A stretch of DNA of 13,530 nucleotides from Conidiobolus incongruus B7586 (Eukaryota; Entomophthoromycota; Entomophthoromycetes; Entomophthorales; Conidiobolaceae), in NCBI GenBank assembly GCA_000697335.1, contig JNEM01008435.1, forward strand, positions 1-13,530, in the 5' to 3' direction. Of this stretch, positions 1 through 11,497 are shown one piece after another. Under the pieces are notes generated by a model. That model saw only the letters and a program-made list of their open reading frames with translations. It searched no databases and had not been told where the DNA came from. The translations under genes were made by a program, and so were the position numbers. Within the stretch, counting starts at the first letter, position 1, and every line of letters begins with the position of its first letter.

Positions 1-2727
<2,727 letters not shown>

Positions 2728-2891
2728 CAGTTATAAAATTAATAATTCAAAATCTAATTCAATTGATGAAAGAGTGTTGTACTATATTAATGATAATAAT
2801 GATATATTAATGCTGAATTTTATTTTGAATTACTAATCCAATAAATTCAAATAATTGCGTTTATCCATCATTTATATATGGATTTGCTGTC

Positions 2892-2901
2892 AATCGCGAT
2901 T
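2892..2901. promoter_or_regulatory. AATCGCGATT palindrome upstream of SERCA
   Basis: This perfect 10-bp palindrome contains CGCG in a region that otherwise has almost no CpG. It lies 165 bp upstream of the SERCA start codon. It may be a protein-binding site, but no factor is assigned. Chance occurrence cannot be excluded. Confidence 0.3.
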
Positions 2902-2984
2902 AAGTAATCATTCATTTGATTAATCAAGCCATTCCTGAAGATCTAATATTTTTAGATGAGAATAACTAAGCATCAATAAAGCTT

Positions 2985-3146
2985 AACACGTCAAAATATT
3001 TTGATTTAATATGATAATAATATTAATAACAAAAATTATGGATAATGTTGACGTGTTGAATCGACTTTCATTTTCTCAGAAAGGACTTTGATAATGGGCA
3101 TTGGGGCTTAATTGAGACTTTGTTGGACGAATCATGATTCAACACG
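2985..3146. promoter_or_regulatory. Cluster of inverted AACACGTCAA / CGTGTTGAATC motifs upstream of SERCA
   Basis: AACACGTCAA at 2985-2994 is the exact reverse complement of 3048-3057. CGTGTTGAATC at 3052-3062 is the exact reverse complement of 3136-3146. A further palindrome, GAATCATGATTC, lies at 3129-3140. The middle copy therefore combines both motifs, and the hexamer AACACG occurs three times. TGACGTG resembles the ACGT-core sites of bZIP factors (ATF/CREB and ER-stress type). The cluster lies about 260 to 420 bp before the SERCA start, so a promoter role is plausible. The binding factor is inferred, not shown. Confidence 0.45.
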
Positions 3147-4111
3147 AAAAGTATAAAGTATTGAGATGAAAATTTAATTTGAATATATTCAAATAATCAA
3201 GTTAACACAACCTTTCATATTAAAATAGAATCATTAATAATAATATGTACTTAATGAAAAATTAATATAACTAAAAATATGTAATATTTTATAATAAATA
3301 TAAGAAAAAATAAAAATTTACTTTATAAATATACCAATCAAATTGGAAAAAATATATTTTGTGACATAAGACAATATTTCGAATATAATTATGAATAAAA
3401 ACAATCAGATTAATGCTATTAAAAGTCAAACATTAACAAAACATTTCTATATCCTAATAACAGCTTACACCCATTACAAACTTTAGAAACAATCTTTCGA
3501 TTACAGTTAATTGAAAAAACCATCGGGAAATAACTTCTTAAAATAAAAATAACATTATAAATATTATTTTGATGTATCATCAAAAATTTTTATTACAACA
3601 TGTAAAATATTAGCAAAATAGTTACTTATTAGCAAAATCACAATTACGAATTAATACAAAGACAGTGAAAAATAAAAATTACAATAACGATCAAATAGGA
3701 TTTTTGTTCCATGTGTAGATATAAAAATTGGGATAATAAGAAGTTAAAATGTATAAAATTATTTAATAAAAAATAGCAAAACCATTTAAGATCAAAAAAA
3801 TAAAAAATTAGAGTAGAAAAAAATAGTATGATTACAAAACAAATAATTAAAACAATGAATAAAATGTGAATTAATTCCATAAAATATTGATTAAAATGAG
3901 ATAACAAGAGCGAAAGATTTCAAAGAAATCGAAAATAAAAGATTAAAATATTATAGAAATAAAAGGATAGGAAATATAAACGAAAAAATGAAAAAGAATA
4001 AAATAAATAGTATAAAAAAAGAATACGAAAATTAATTGTTTAAGATAACAATAAAGAATAAAATAATAGTTAGAGATTATAAACAAAAAGAACTTAAAAT
4101 GAAATTACTAA

Positions 4112-4183
4112 TCTTCGATAGTATAGTGGTGAGTATCCCCGCCTGTCACGCGGGTGACCTGGGTTCAATTCCCAGTCGGAGAG
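4112..4183 (+). tRNA. trnD-GUC: tRNA-Asp, anticodon GTC
   Basis: The 72-nt cloverleaf folds completely. The acceptor TCTTCGA pairs with TCGGAGA (one G-U), with discriminator G. The anticodon stem is CCCGC/GCGGG (4138-4142 with 4150-4154), and the seven-base loop CTGTCAC carries GTC at 4145-4147. The T-arm contains GGTTCAATTCC. The internal A box (TAGTATAGTGG) and B box are close to the eukaryotic consensus and the body closely matches animal and fungal tRNA-Asp. There is no intron and CCA is not encoded, as expected. A run of seven Ts at 4206-4212 would end polymerase III transcription. It appears functional. Confidence 0.97.
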
Positions 4184-5188
4184 TCCGTTCTGCTGATGTA
4201 GTTTATTTTTTTCATTTTCATTTTTTTAATCAATAATTTGGATTAAGTATCAAATCATTTTAAGTAATATGCTTATATAGAACTTTCATATTAAACCAAT
4301 TAAATTATTAATATAGTAACATCTCGACTCTCCTCAAGTAGTTTTTTCATAACATAGTTCTATTCAATATATATAATTCCATTTTACAATATTAACATCA
4401 TTTGAAATAAATTATTATAAATTTCGTTATAAAATAATTTAACAATTTTTGAATTTGATATCAAATTTTTACTACACAGAATAATAAATAATAATTATCT
4501 TATTTAAAAATCATTAATTTCAGAATTTAAATATATTAATTCAATAATGTAATATATTTCGCAAAGTTTATATTACAAGGTAATGATATTTTCTATAAAA
4601 TGCTAACTTGAATAAATATTAGATTTAAATTAATTACAATACTATGGATTAACTTGATATTGATATCTTTAGTGTATAATAAACATAACATTAAACTAAG
4701 ATTGAATATACAATTATATAATCAGAGATATAATTATAAATTATATTTGAATTCAAAAATCTAAATATTGAAAAGTTAATTTATTAAAATATAAACGATT
4801 GAATTTAAATATGATAGAAAACTCAATGTAGACTATAGAGCGTGGTTGATTTTGAGATATTCTAACTTTCTGTATTTAATAAAATATGATTCCGGATTTT
4901 AAAAAATATTACTTAATATTCATTTGAACATGCCAATACACATTTCAATTTGATAATCCAAATCTCCTTTATCCTTGATGATTACTAATGTTGTTTCGAC
5001 TATTAATAATCATTTATAATTTTTTGAAATTTTATTCAATAATTAAAAAAATATGAGAAACTATGCTAATAGCGATGATATAATTCACATTTATCAAATA
5101 ATAGAATTGACCCCTATAAACAGATTAAATAATCTAAAATTATTATTTTTATCAGATGGATCAATTAGTTCAATAACCTTGATTAATT
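4184..5188. other. AT-rich spacer between tRNA-Asp and the ADA3 3' end
   Basis: About 1 kb is dominated by A and T. I saw no open frame of credible composition, no RNA gene and no clear repeat. Its right end should hold the 3' UTR and polyadenylation region of ADA3. Confidence 0.75.
4206..4212 (+). terminator. Polymerase III T-run terminator for tRNA-Asp
   Basis: Seven consecutive Ts begin 22 bases after the tRNA 3' end, and a second T7 follows at 4221-4227. Runs of this kind end polymerase III transcription in fungi. Confidence 0.75.
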
Positions 5189-7163
5189 TTAATCAGATTT
5201 GAACTGTTCTTCGTCAGCAGCATCACACGACACAATATCTTTATATATTGATTCCTTGGGCAGATCATAATTCTCTTTCTTGAAGAGGGGTGAAAGAGCT
5301 GCAAGGAACCTCTGTCTTCGATCGAGAGCCGCAAGTGTCGATTCGGAAAGCGGCCGAAGCGAAGTCAATTTCTTTTTCTTTGCTCTGAGAGATTTAAGAC
5401 GTTTAAGATAGCACTGCTCTATAGTCTTGTCCAATTCATCCAAAATTGCTGAATATTCTTGATAAGCGATATGCTCCTGAGCTATTTGAAGTAATCGGTG
5501 TTTACGTTGTTGGTTGACACGCACTTGCTCACGAAGCTGCTTTTGTAGTTTCTTAAGTTCTGCAACAACCGGCGTGTCTTCAGTTTCAGCAGGATTCTCA
5601 AGATCCTCCTCTTGGATAAGTCCAAGGAAGAGGAGTTCACGACGGACTCTCTTTTCGAAATCATTGTCAAAAATGGATTCACGTTTTGTGTGGATGGAGT
5701 TTGATTCTGATTTTGCTCGGTCCCTTCATCTTCTGTATCATCTTCTGGAGGTGGAGGCATATCTATCTGCTCCTGAAGAAGTGCAGCGAACAATCGAGTT
5801 GAAAAAGGCCCAGCTAATGATGTGGATGGTTGATCAGGAGCCAATATTGTGCCATCTTTGCTAGAGACTGACAGTTTGCGATCTTTTTCATTCCATCGTT
5901 CTTTATAATGCTTTCCAACTGGAGGAGTTACAAGATATGGCTCAATGTCATTCTAGTTATTGATGAGTTAACATTATCACTTCAAAAAATAAGCTAGTTA
6001 CCTGAGTTTGAAGTATTTTGAGGTCGTCTTCAGTGATATTTCTTAGATATGGATCCAACCAATTATAAAATGTAGTAATAGGTGTTTGATTAGTACTATT
6101 CTGCTTAGTAAAATCTTCCTCAATTTCTAATAAAGCATCCGATAGCTTTGATTGGCATTGCACTCCAACAGGTCGTGGAGGAAGTGGTTTGAGTTGGATT
6201 GCTTCCTGTATTTTAGTTTTAATCGCCTCAAGACTTATTCTAGATACACGAGGAGGAAGTGGCGAGCGAAGTGCTTCATTAGTTTCCAGATTAGATACTT
6301 CTGAGGATGGCGTCGGGCGATTTGACTATTAAAATCATAATTTAATACTGCAAAAAGAAGATTTTATATTATCAGAGTTACCAATATTTTGCTTGGTTTA
6401 CTCTTGTTATTTCTTCTGGGGGAAGCTTTTGCCTTCTCTTTCACTGAGGGAGGTAATAATTCAGGCTCTAAAAAAGGTCAGTTTATTGATATTTATTTCT
6501 GAATTCACAATCGAACTATGCAAATACCTAAGACAGGTGTATTTCGATTTGACCGCGACCTTAATCTAGAACTTTTAATATTATTAGTATGAAAGTAAAG
6601 TTCAAAAAAATATATAATGTTTCAAATAAAACATATCTACCTAGATCTAAGTTCTCTTTCAGGAGTTTCTTCTTTAACTAAAATGACGACAATAAATATA
6701 ATTAAAAATAAAACAAATAAATTTTGTTACCAATTGGAATAGGAGGTTTTAATAGATCATCTTCAGTTTTCACAATCATTGTGCGCGTTCTCTTACTCTT
6801 TTTATCTTCTAACACAGGTTTAAATTCGTTGTTATTAGATTTATTTCTGTTCTGGTCTTCATTTTCAACATTGGCTTCATCTTCCTCAATTTCGGAATCT
6901 GACAAGTTATCAGCATTTCCCCTCAACCGTTTCCTTATATAATGGTTAAATTTCTTAGTATCTTCATCGATTTGATTAGTAGAACTATTTAACTCCAACT
7001 CCAAATCAATTAAGTAGTTTTTAATATTAATTAAGTCTAACTTGGTAAAAGGCGGAGTTTTTGAGCTATTTGAATCAATATAATCTTTTAATAAAGTTTG
7101 AAAATTTGACAATTTAGCTTTATCAATAGAAGTATAGGTATTTAGTTTAGGTTTTGATTTCAT
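5189..7163 (-). CDS. NGG1: Ada3/Ngg1-family SAGA transcriptional adaptor, with one reading-frame break
   Basis: Ada3 joins Ada2 and Gcn5 in the histone acetyltransferase module of SAGA in the nucleus. Exons are 7163-6731, 6677-6641, 6565-6528, 6467-6382, 6325-6002 and 5952-5189, with GT...AG introns of 53, 75, 60, 56 and 49 bp that keep frame through residue 306. The N-terminal half is charged, low-complexity and linker-like. The family signature begins with FYNWLDPYLRNITEDDL, then PPVGKHYKERW (316-326) and GPFSTRLFAALLQEQ (354-368). The C-terminal domain carries HTKRES, FEKRVRRELLFLGLIQEED and AYQEYSAILDELDKTIEQ, with a lysine-rich coiled coil. The part before about 5725 and the part from HTKRES onward lie in different frames with no GT...AG intron between them, so one nucleotide appears to be missing (exon 6 is 764 nt, where 765 would close the frame). 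Both sides remain well conserved. Expected length is about 560 residues. The start is the methionine of MKSKPKL; an upstream in-frame ATG at 7226 would add only AT-driven residues. Confidence 0.92.
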
Positions 7164-7837
7164 TATTAAATAAATTAAAGATATAAAATTTAGTGAATTT
7201 ATATTAAATACAAAATATTTAGTCAATGATAATATGTTTTAATGCTATTCGTTTTAGCTGTATTTTGAATTTTTAAAATACAAAATTCTGAGAAAATAAT
7301 AACCAAATACTTCTAATTGTTAATGATAGTTTAGAAAAAATCTGTAAGTACCATATCAAATAAAATAAATTGGAATGAATTTGAGGTATAATAATTTGAA
7401 ATTATTTATTCACAAAAATTGATACTCATTAATCATTATAATTAATGTCTAAATCATATAAATACAAATTTAATATGTGTTTTAAATTAATTTGTACTAG
7501 TAATAGATTATCATTTGTGATGATTGCTAACTTTAGATATAATTATATATTCCATCAATTCAGATCATATCAACATAAAACAATTCAACAATTTAAATAA
7601 TTTTTTGAATAAATCAAAACTCAAGTAACCTTTATTTGACAACATTATCATTCAAACGATAATTAATGTTCTGTTTATTTTAGCATTTATTAAATGCTAA
7701 GATGGTAATTAATATTTAAAAATGTATGTAAAGAAATATAATTTTTCCCATAATTCCAATATCAATGTATGAATATATGATTTTAATGAAACAAATTAGA
7801 CAAATGATGAAGGTTAATTCAATCCAAGAAAATAAAA
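7164..7837. other. Divergent spacer shared by ADA3 and GTR1
   Basis: The 674 bp hold no gene that I can support. Both flanking genes are transcribed away from it, so it must contain both promoters. It is very AT-rich, and its most distinctive element is the 21-bp palindrome at 7680-7700. Confidence 0.75.
7680..7700. promoter_or_regulatory. Perfect 10+1+10 bp palindrome upstream of GTR1
   Basis: TTAGCATTTA at 7680-7689 and TAAATGCTAA at 7691-7700 are exact reverse complements around one central T. It lies 138 bp upstream of the proposed GTR1 start and about 517 bp upstream of ADA3. Ten uninterrupted pairs with two G-C pairs per arm stand out from the simple AT dyads nearby. A dimeric transcription factor site is a reasonable guess, but no factor is named. 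Confidence 0.4.
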
Positions 7838-9133
7838 ATGAAGAAAAAAGTAACACAGTTATAAAAAAGGATATATCAATTAAACAGCTAATTTATGTAT
7901 TAGGTTTTATTAATGGGAAAGAGTGGAAGTGGTAAGACTTCTATGAGGTCTATCATTTTCTCCAATTATATCGCTAGGGATACTAGAAGATTGGGTGCTA
8001 CTCGTAAGCTTAGGATTCATTGAACTTATGACTAAACTAATGATTTTATCAACGTTAGTTGATGTGGAACATTCCCACGTAAGATTTTTAGGTAATTTGG
8101 TTTTAAATCTTTGGGACTGTGGAGGGTATTTAATTATTTTATTATTTGAACTAAAATATTTATTTTATTTTATTTTAATAGTCAAGAAGCTTTTATGGAA
8201 AATTACTTTACTAGTCAAAAAGATCATATTTTTAGAAATGTCGAAGTTTTGATTTATGTATTTGACGTTGAAAGTAGAGATCCTGTAAAAGATTTCCAAT
8301 ATTATCATACTTGTATCGAAGCTATCCAAGCTAACTCTAAAGATGCTAAAATTTTCTGTTTGATACATAAAATGGATTTAGTTCAAGAGGATTTGAGAGA
8401 TCATGTAATTTATTTTTTAATAATATTCACTGGGATTGAAATTAATTAAATTTAGATTTTTGAACAAAGAGTGCAAGAATTGAAGAATCTTAGTCAACCA
8501 TTAGAAATTAGCGCTTTTAAAACCTCTATTTGGGATGAAACTCTATATCAGGTAATATAAAGCATTATTGATTTATATGTCACCAAATATTAATGCTTGC
8601 TTATAGGCATGGTCTTCTATTGTTTATAGTCTTGTACCAAATGTCAAGTTATTAGAGTCCCATTTAAAAAAGTTTTCAAGTATATGTGAAGCTGAAGAGA
8701 TTGTTCTATTCGAAAAGACGACGTTCCTTGTCATTTCCCACTATTCTGAACATAATAATAATTCTAGCAATATGGACACACATCGATTTGAAAAGATTAG
8801 CAACATTATTAAACAGTTTAAATTAAGCTGCAGGTATATAATAACCGTTTAAACAAGTCATACCCCTATATATTGACTGTTTTTTTTAGTAAATCCCAGT
8901 CTCAATTTAAAAACATGGAAATTAGACATCCTAATTTCACTGCTTTCGTGGATGTTTTAACCAATAATACCTACGTTCTATTGATTATGTCTGATCCTTC
9001 AATTCGTAAGTCATAATTTTCAAATTTTTTTATAACTTTTAACATTATAACCTTAGAATCTGCTGCAACATTACTCAACATTAAAATGGCTAGAAATCAT
9101 TTTGAGAAATTAGAAACTAACCAATTGAAATAG
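7838..9133 (+). CDS. GTR1: Gtr1/RagA-type Rag GTPase
   Basis: Gtr1 forms a heterodimer with Gtr2 on the vacuole or lysosome surface and relays amino-acid status to TORC1. Eight exons are inferred: 7838-7849, 7904-8003, 8059-8125, 8182-8404, 8456-8551, 8607-8833, 8890-9005 and 9057-9133. All seven introns are GT...AG, 51 to 56 bp, ending TAG. The product is 305 residues, against 313 for human RagA. It begins [18 protein letters not shown] with P-loop GKSGSGKT (9-16). The switch I region reads [14 protein letters not shown], switch II WDCGGQ (56-61), and the guanine-specificity motif HKMD (122-125). The C-terminal roadblock-type domain carries [22 protein letters not shown] and [14 protein letters not shown]. 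The family is RagA/B (Gtr1), not RagC/D (Gtr2), by the near-identity of the G domain to RagA. The first exon codes only Met-Lys-Lys-Lys; the methionine at 7913 is Met8. AATAAA lies at 9142-9147. Confidence 0.97.
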
Positions 9134-9141
9134 TTTTATAA

Positions 9142-9147
9142 AATAAA
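9142..9147 (+). promoter_or_regulatory. AATAAA polyadenylation-like hexamer after GTR1
   Basis: AATAAA begins nine bases after the GTR1 stop codon and is followed by AT-rich DNA. In sequence this rich in A and T the hexamer is common by chance, so the call is tentative. Confidence 0.3.
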
Positions 9148-9217
9148 TGTATTTGAAATTTCAAAATTTGAATAATAAATATTATAATCAAAAAGTGAAG
9201 TAATATATTAAAAGTAT

Positions 9218-9222
9218 AAAAA
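9218..9222 (-). terminator. T5 terminator of the tRNA-Tyr-like gene
   Basis: Five consecutive Ts on the minus strand directly follow the discriminator base. This is the usual polymerase III stop arrangement and supports descent from a real tRNA gene. Confidence 0.6.
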
Positions 9223-9306
9223 TCCAACCAACCGGAATTGAACTAGTGACCTAGAGATTACAGCTCTTTGAACAGTCTCCCGCTCCACCAACTGAGCTAT
9301 AATCTG
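9223..9306 (-). pseudogene. tRNA-Tyr-like gene, probably degenerate
   Basis: The minus strand has a perfect A box (TAGCTCAGTTGG) and a near-consensus B box (AGTTCAATTCC), and its body follows eukaryotic tRNA-Tyr closely (GGAGACTG...AATCTCTAGGTCACTAG). Between anticodon stem halves GGAGA and TCTCT are 18 bases instead of 7. That fits an 11-base intron, and eukaryotic tRNA-Tyr genes typically have one. However, position 36 reads T, giving GTT (Asn) rather than the Tyr anticodon GTA. The acceptor pairs poorly over its 7 bp, and better if about four extra bases sit before the D-arm. The T-stem has an A-C mismatch. A T5 terminator follows immediately. It is most likely a relic. A divergent working tRNA with an unusual intron cannot be ruled out. 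Confidence 0.7.
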
Positions 9307-9584
9307 TTAGCACTTTTCTTCTACTTTACAACAAATCCAATATAAACCACTTTATTTGAATTCGAATTTCAGAATATTTCATAAATTTCTTTAGTTTTAC
9401 TACCTACTAAATTACTTTTATCAAAGCGATTTTTTGTTTCACTATAATTATATAATTTTTGATCTTTTCATTTTTATTTTTATATAATTAGAAAATGTGT
9501 ACAATAAATACAGATTAGCATAACTACAGATGTAGGAAAATTATAGATAAAGATATTGTAGTAGTACAAGAGGACTGTTATGGG

Positions 9585-10882
9585 TTAGGCAAATGCATAT
9601 TCACTAAAATTTAGACCATTGCCCTGTAGACTTGGTTGAAGACTCAGTTTTTGGAAGGGAGTAAGTCCTGGTTCATAATATAAGCCTAATAGTGATTAAG
9701 GTGAGTATCTAAGGTGCAGGTTGAGTTAAGTTAAATATTTACCTTCAATGTGACCATCTATCCTCCTAATACAAATATAATAGAAACCAGCAATAGTAAG
9801 CCCACTTTCTGTCGGGGAGACATTAACGAAAAATTTTTCTATATTGATCAATACAAATTAGTAACAGTAATATAGAATTTGAAATGAATATTGATGATAC
9901 CTTTCCATCTCATAAAAATATAGTTTTCATAAATATTTTGGATATTCTCTTCACTAAAAAGTATTTAAATAAAGATAGAATTAAACTAAATATAAATAAA
10001 TTACCTTGGATCAAAGTTTTTAAAAGGTTGAAACATCTTCCAATGGAATAAATCAACCTCTGAGTCTGCGGACCACTTTTTAGTTCTCATAGTAAAATTA
10101 ACAAAATCTATGATCTCTCCCTCCCAATAGGTAATTACAGTTGTCGCCGCTGAAGGTACATTGAGTGCTTCCATTAACCCTACAATAGTTCCTTGCTCAG
10201 GGTTTGTCGAATGAATGGCAACTTTTACTTCCCATTTTTCCTTATCAACAGGGATATGACTATCTGAAATTAAATTTTGCGAGCCAGTGAATGTTCTTCC
10301 AGGCTGAAGAAAAGAAAGTGAATGTGTTTTAAACGATAAATCTTGTGTTGGAACGTAATTCAAAATAAACTCTGCAGCTTCCCAAAAAATTGTTTCTAAG
10401 TTGGATTTATCATTGTGATTTCCTTGATTTCGTAAACGAGAACTAGTGCCTAATTGATAATCATTTGAATATCTTGAACTGCGATTAGGTCCTGAGCTGT
10501 GAAAGATTGCATCTCGATATGGGTTTCTATCGTTCATTACTTGTTCCCGGAAAGGGTCCTCCTCATTCAAGTCAATAACACTAGGAGTTTCGTAAAATAT
10601 ATCGTCTTCAATAAAATCAAATTCTTCTTCTTCTTCTTCTTCAATATCTGGTATATCCATCTCCTCTTCCTCTTGATCTTCCGGAACATCTATATCCTCT
10701 TCCTCTTTATCTTCGTCGTCCATATTATTATTATTACGTATATATTGATTTATCTCGTCGTCATTGAATAGATTATTATCGTTTTCTTCAAAGTTATTAT
10801 TATTATTAACTAAATTAGAGAAATGCTCTAAATTTTCCGAAGAGCTAATGGGTACATGCTGATAATGTTCACGAGGTCTCAT
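9585..10882 (-). CDS. GID4: Gid4/Vid24-family substrate receptor of the GID (CTLH) E3 ubiquitin ligase
   Basis: Gid4 recognises N-terminal proline degrons and delivers targets, in yeast gluconeogenic enzymes such as Fbp1, to the GID ligase. Exons are 10882-10005, 9953-9901, 9838-9743 and 9685-9585, with GT...AG introns of 51, 62 and 57 bp. The reading frame closes exactly at 375 residues. Residues 1 to about 180 are disordered: Asn runs at 26-30 and 50-53, then an acidic stretch (55-94) with seven consecutive Glu at 81-87. The beta-barrel domain, from about 188, shows the family landmarks LQPGRTFTGSQ, WEGEII (253-258), TKKWSADSEVDLFHW (267-281), FMRWKEKFFV (306-315), AGFYYICI (327-334) and IEGLYYEP. 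These match human GID4 segment by segment (FFEGEII, RKWDADEDVDRKHW, FMRWKEQFLV, AGFYYICF, IEGYYYH). The paralogue Gid10 has the same fold, so receptor subtype is less certain. The N-terminal extension is longer than in human GID4. Confidence 0.93.
10622..10642 (-). repeat. (GAA)7 trinucleotide repeat inside GID4
   Basis: Seven perfect GAA codons on the coding strand encode Glu81-Glu87. Further imperfect GAA/GAG codons flank it. The tract lies in the disordered acidic region, so length changes in steps of three would probably be tolerated. Confidence 0.9.
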
Positions 10883-11240
10883 CTTTATGAAATGACTATT
10901 AACTCTTCTTTGGATAGTTTAAATGACTAATGTTAATACTATGAATGGTAAATTGAATAGATAATGAAAAGAGCTTTTGTGCGATAGATATTTTTAATAA
11001 TGATATGATTGAGGGATTTGATTAAAGAGCATTAACAATGTAACTGAGTATGATTAAGGTTACAAAATTTAATCAAGATATATTTTAATGGGAATTTAAT
11101 TTGAGTTTGTTATTTCACTAGAAAAATTAATTAAATCACAAATAACCTTGAATTTCCATCAATTATCGCTTGAACCAATCACCTTCATGATATCATAGTT
11201 ACCATCATTTATCCTGCCTTCAACATTTGAGCTCAGTTTA

Positions 11241-11246
11241 CCCCCT
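11241..11246 (+). promoter_or_regulatory. CCCCCT element upstream of GID4
   Basis: CCCCCTTAAA lies about 360 bp before the GID4 start. CCCCT is the core of stress-response elements bound by Msn2/4-type zinc fingers in yeasts. A similar use here is inferred only from the motif and its rarity in this AT-rich spacer. Confidence 0.3.
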
Positions 11247-11485
11247 TAAATCTTGAGCTTTATTAGAATTGTATTGAATTAAATTTCTAATATAATCGCC
11301 GAAACTAGAATAATTAAACATCATTGAAACATAACAGAAATTCAAGTATTCTATATTATACCATTAGAAATACCTTTGAATTTTTACCTTACCAAAAGCA
11401 TCAATAGTTAAATATCACTAATTCTTAATTATTCAACAAACTCTAAACATTTGTTAAATGGATTTAAATTAAATCCAATGAACTA

Positions 11486-11497
11486 CCCCCTGATTGG
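11486..11497 (+). promoter_or_regulatory. Composite CCCCCT + ATTGG element
   Basis: CCCCCTGATTGG joins a C5T box to an inverted CCAAT box with one base between them, about 604 bp upstream of GID4. A second composite of the same type is at 12458-12471. CCAAT boxes are bound by the Hap/NF-Y complex in fungi; actual binding here is unknown. Confidence 0.35.

Larger units (their letters stand above)
2728..4111. other. AT-rich spacer between SERCA and tRNA-Asp, with SERCA 5' region
   Basis: I see no convincing gene here. The first 420 bp upstream of the SERCA start contain several short dyads with unusual G+C content (listed separately) and are the likely promoter. From about 3300 the sequence becomes almost pure A/T. 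From about 3780 to 4110 the plus strand is strongly purine-rich: in 3901-4020 I counted about 93 purines in 120 bases, and few Cs. The long open frame at 3644-3907 (minus) is rich in Phe, Leu, Ile and Tyr, as expected by chance in such DNA. Confidence 0.8.

Noticed and set aside
3644-3907. 87-residue minus-strand open frame that looks like a membrane protein
   Set aside because: Its hydrophobic Phe/Leu/Ile/Tyr composition follows from A-rich plus-strand DNA. There is no recognisable motif, and the tract is low in complexity.
4036-4236. Open frame across the tRNA-Asp gene
   Set aside because: It owes its length to the tRNA sequence; the cloverleaf explains the conservation.
5514-5864. 116-residue plus-strand open frame opposite ADA3
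   Set aside because: It is an antisense shadow of the ADA3 last exon, which shows clear family motifs on the other strand.
7161-7226. Upstream in-frame ATG for ADA3 at 7226
   Set aside because: It would add residues such as FVFNINSLNFISLIYLI, typical of translated AT-rich leader and unlike Ada3 N-termini. The start at 7163 is preferred, though not proven.
7164-7837. Possible hidden small gene or mobile element in the ADA3/GTR1 spacer
   Set aside because: I found no terminal repeats, target duplications or credible coding frame. The palindrome at 7680-7700 is isolated.
7804-7915. Open frame starting ATGATGAAG just before GTR1
   Set aside because: It is in a different frame from the RagA homology. 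The four-residue exon at 7838 explains the conserved start exactly.
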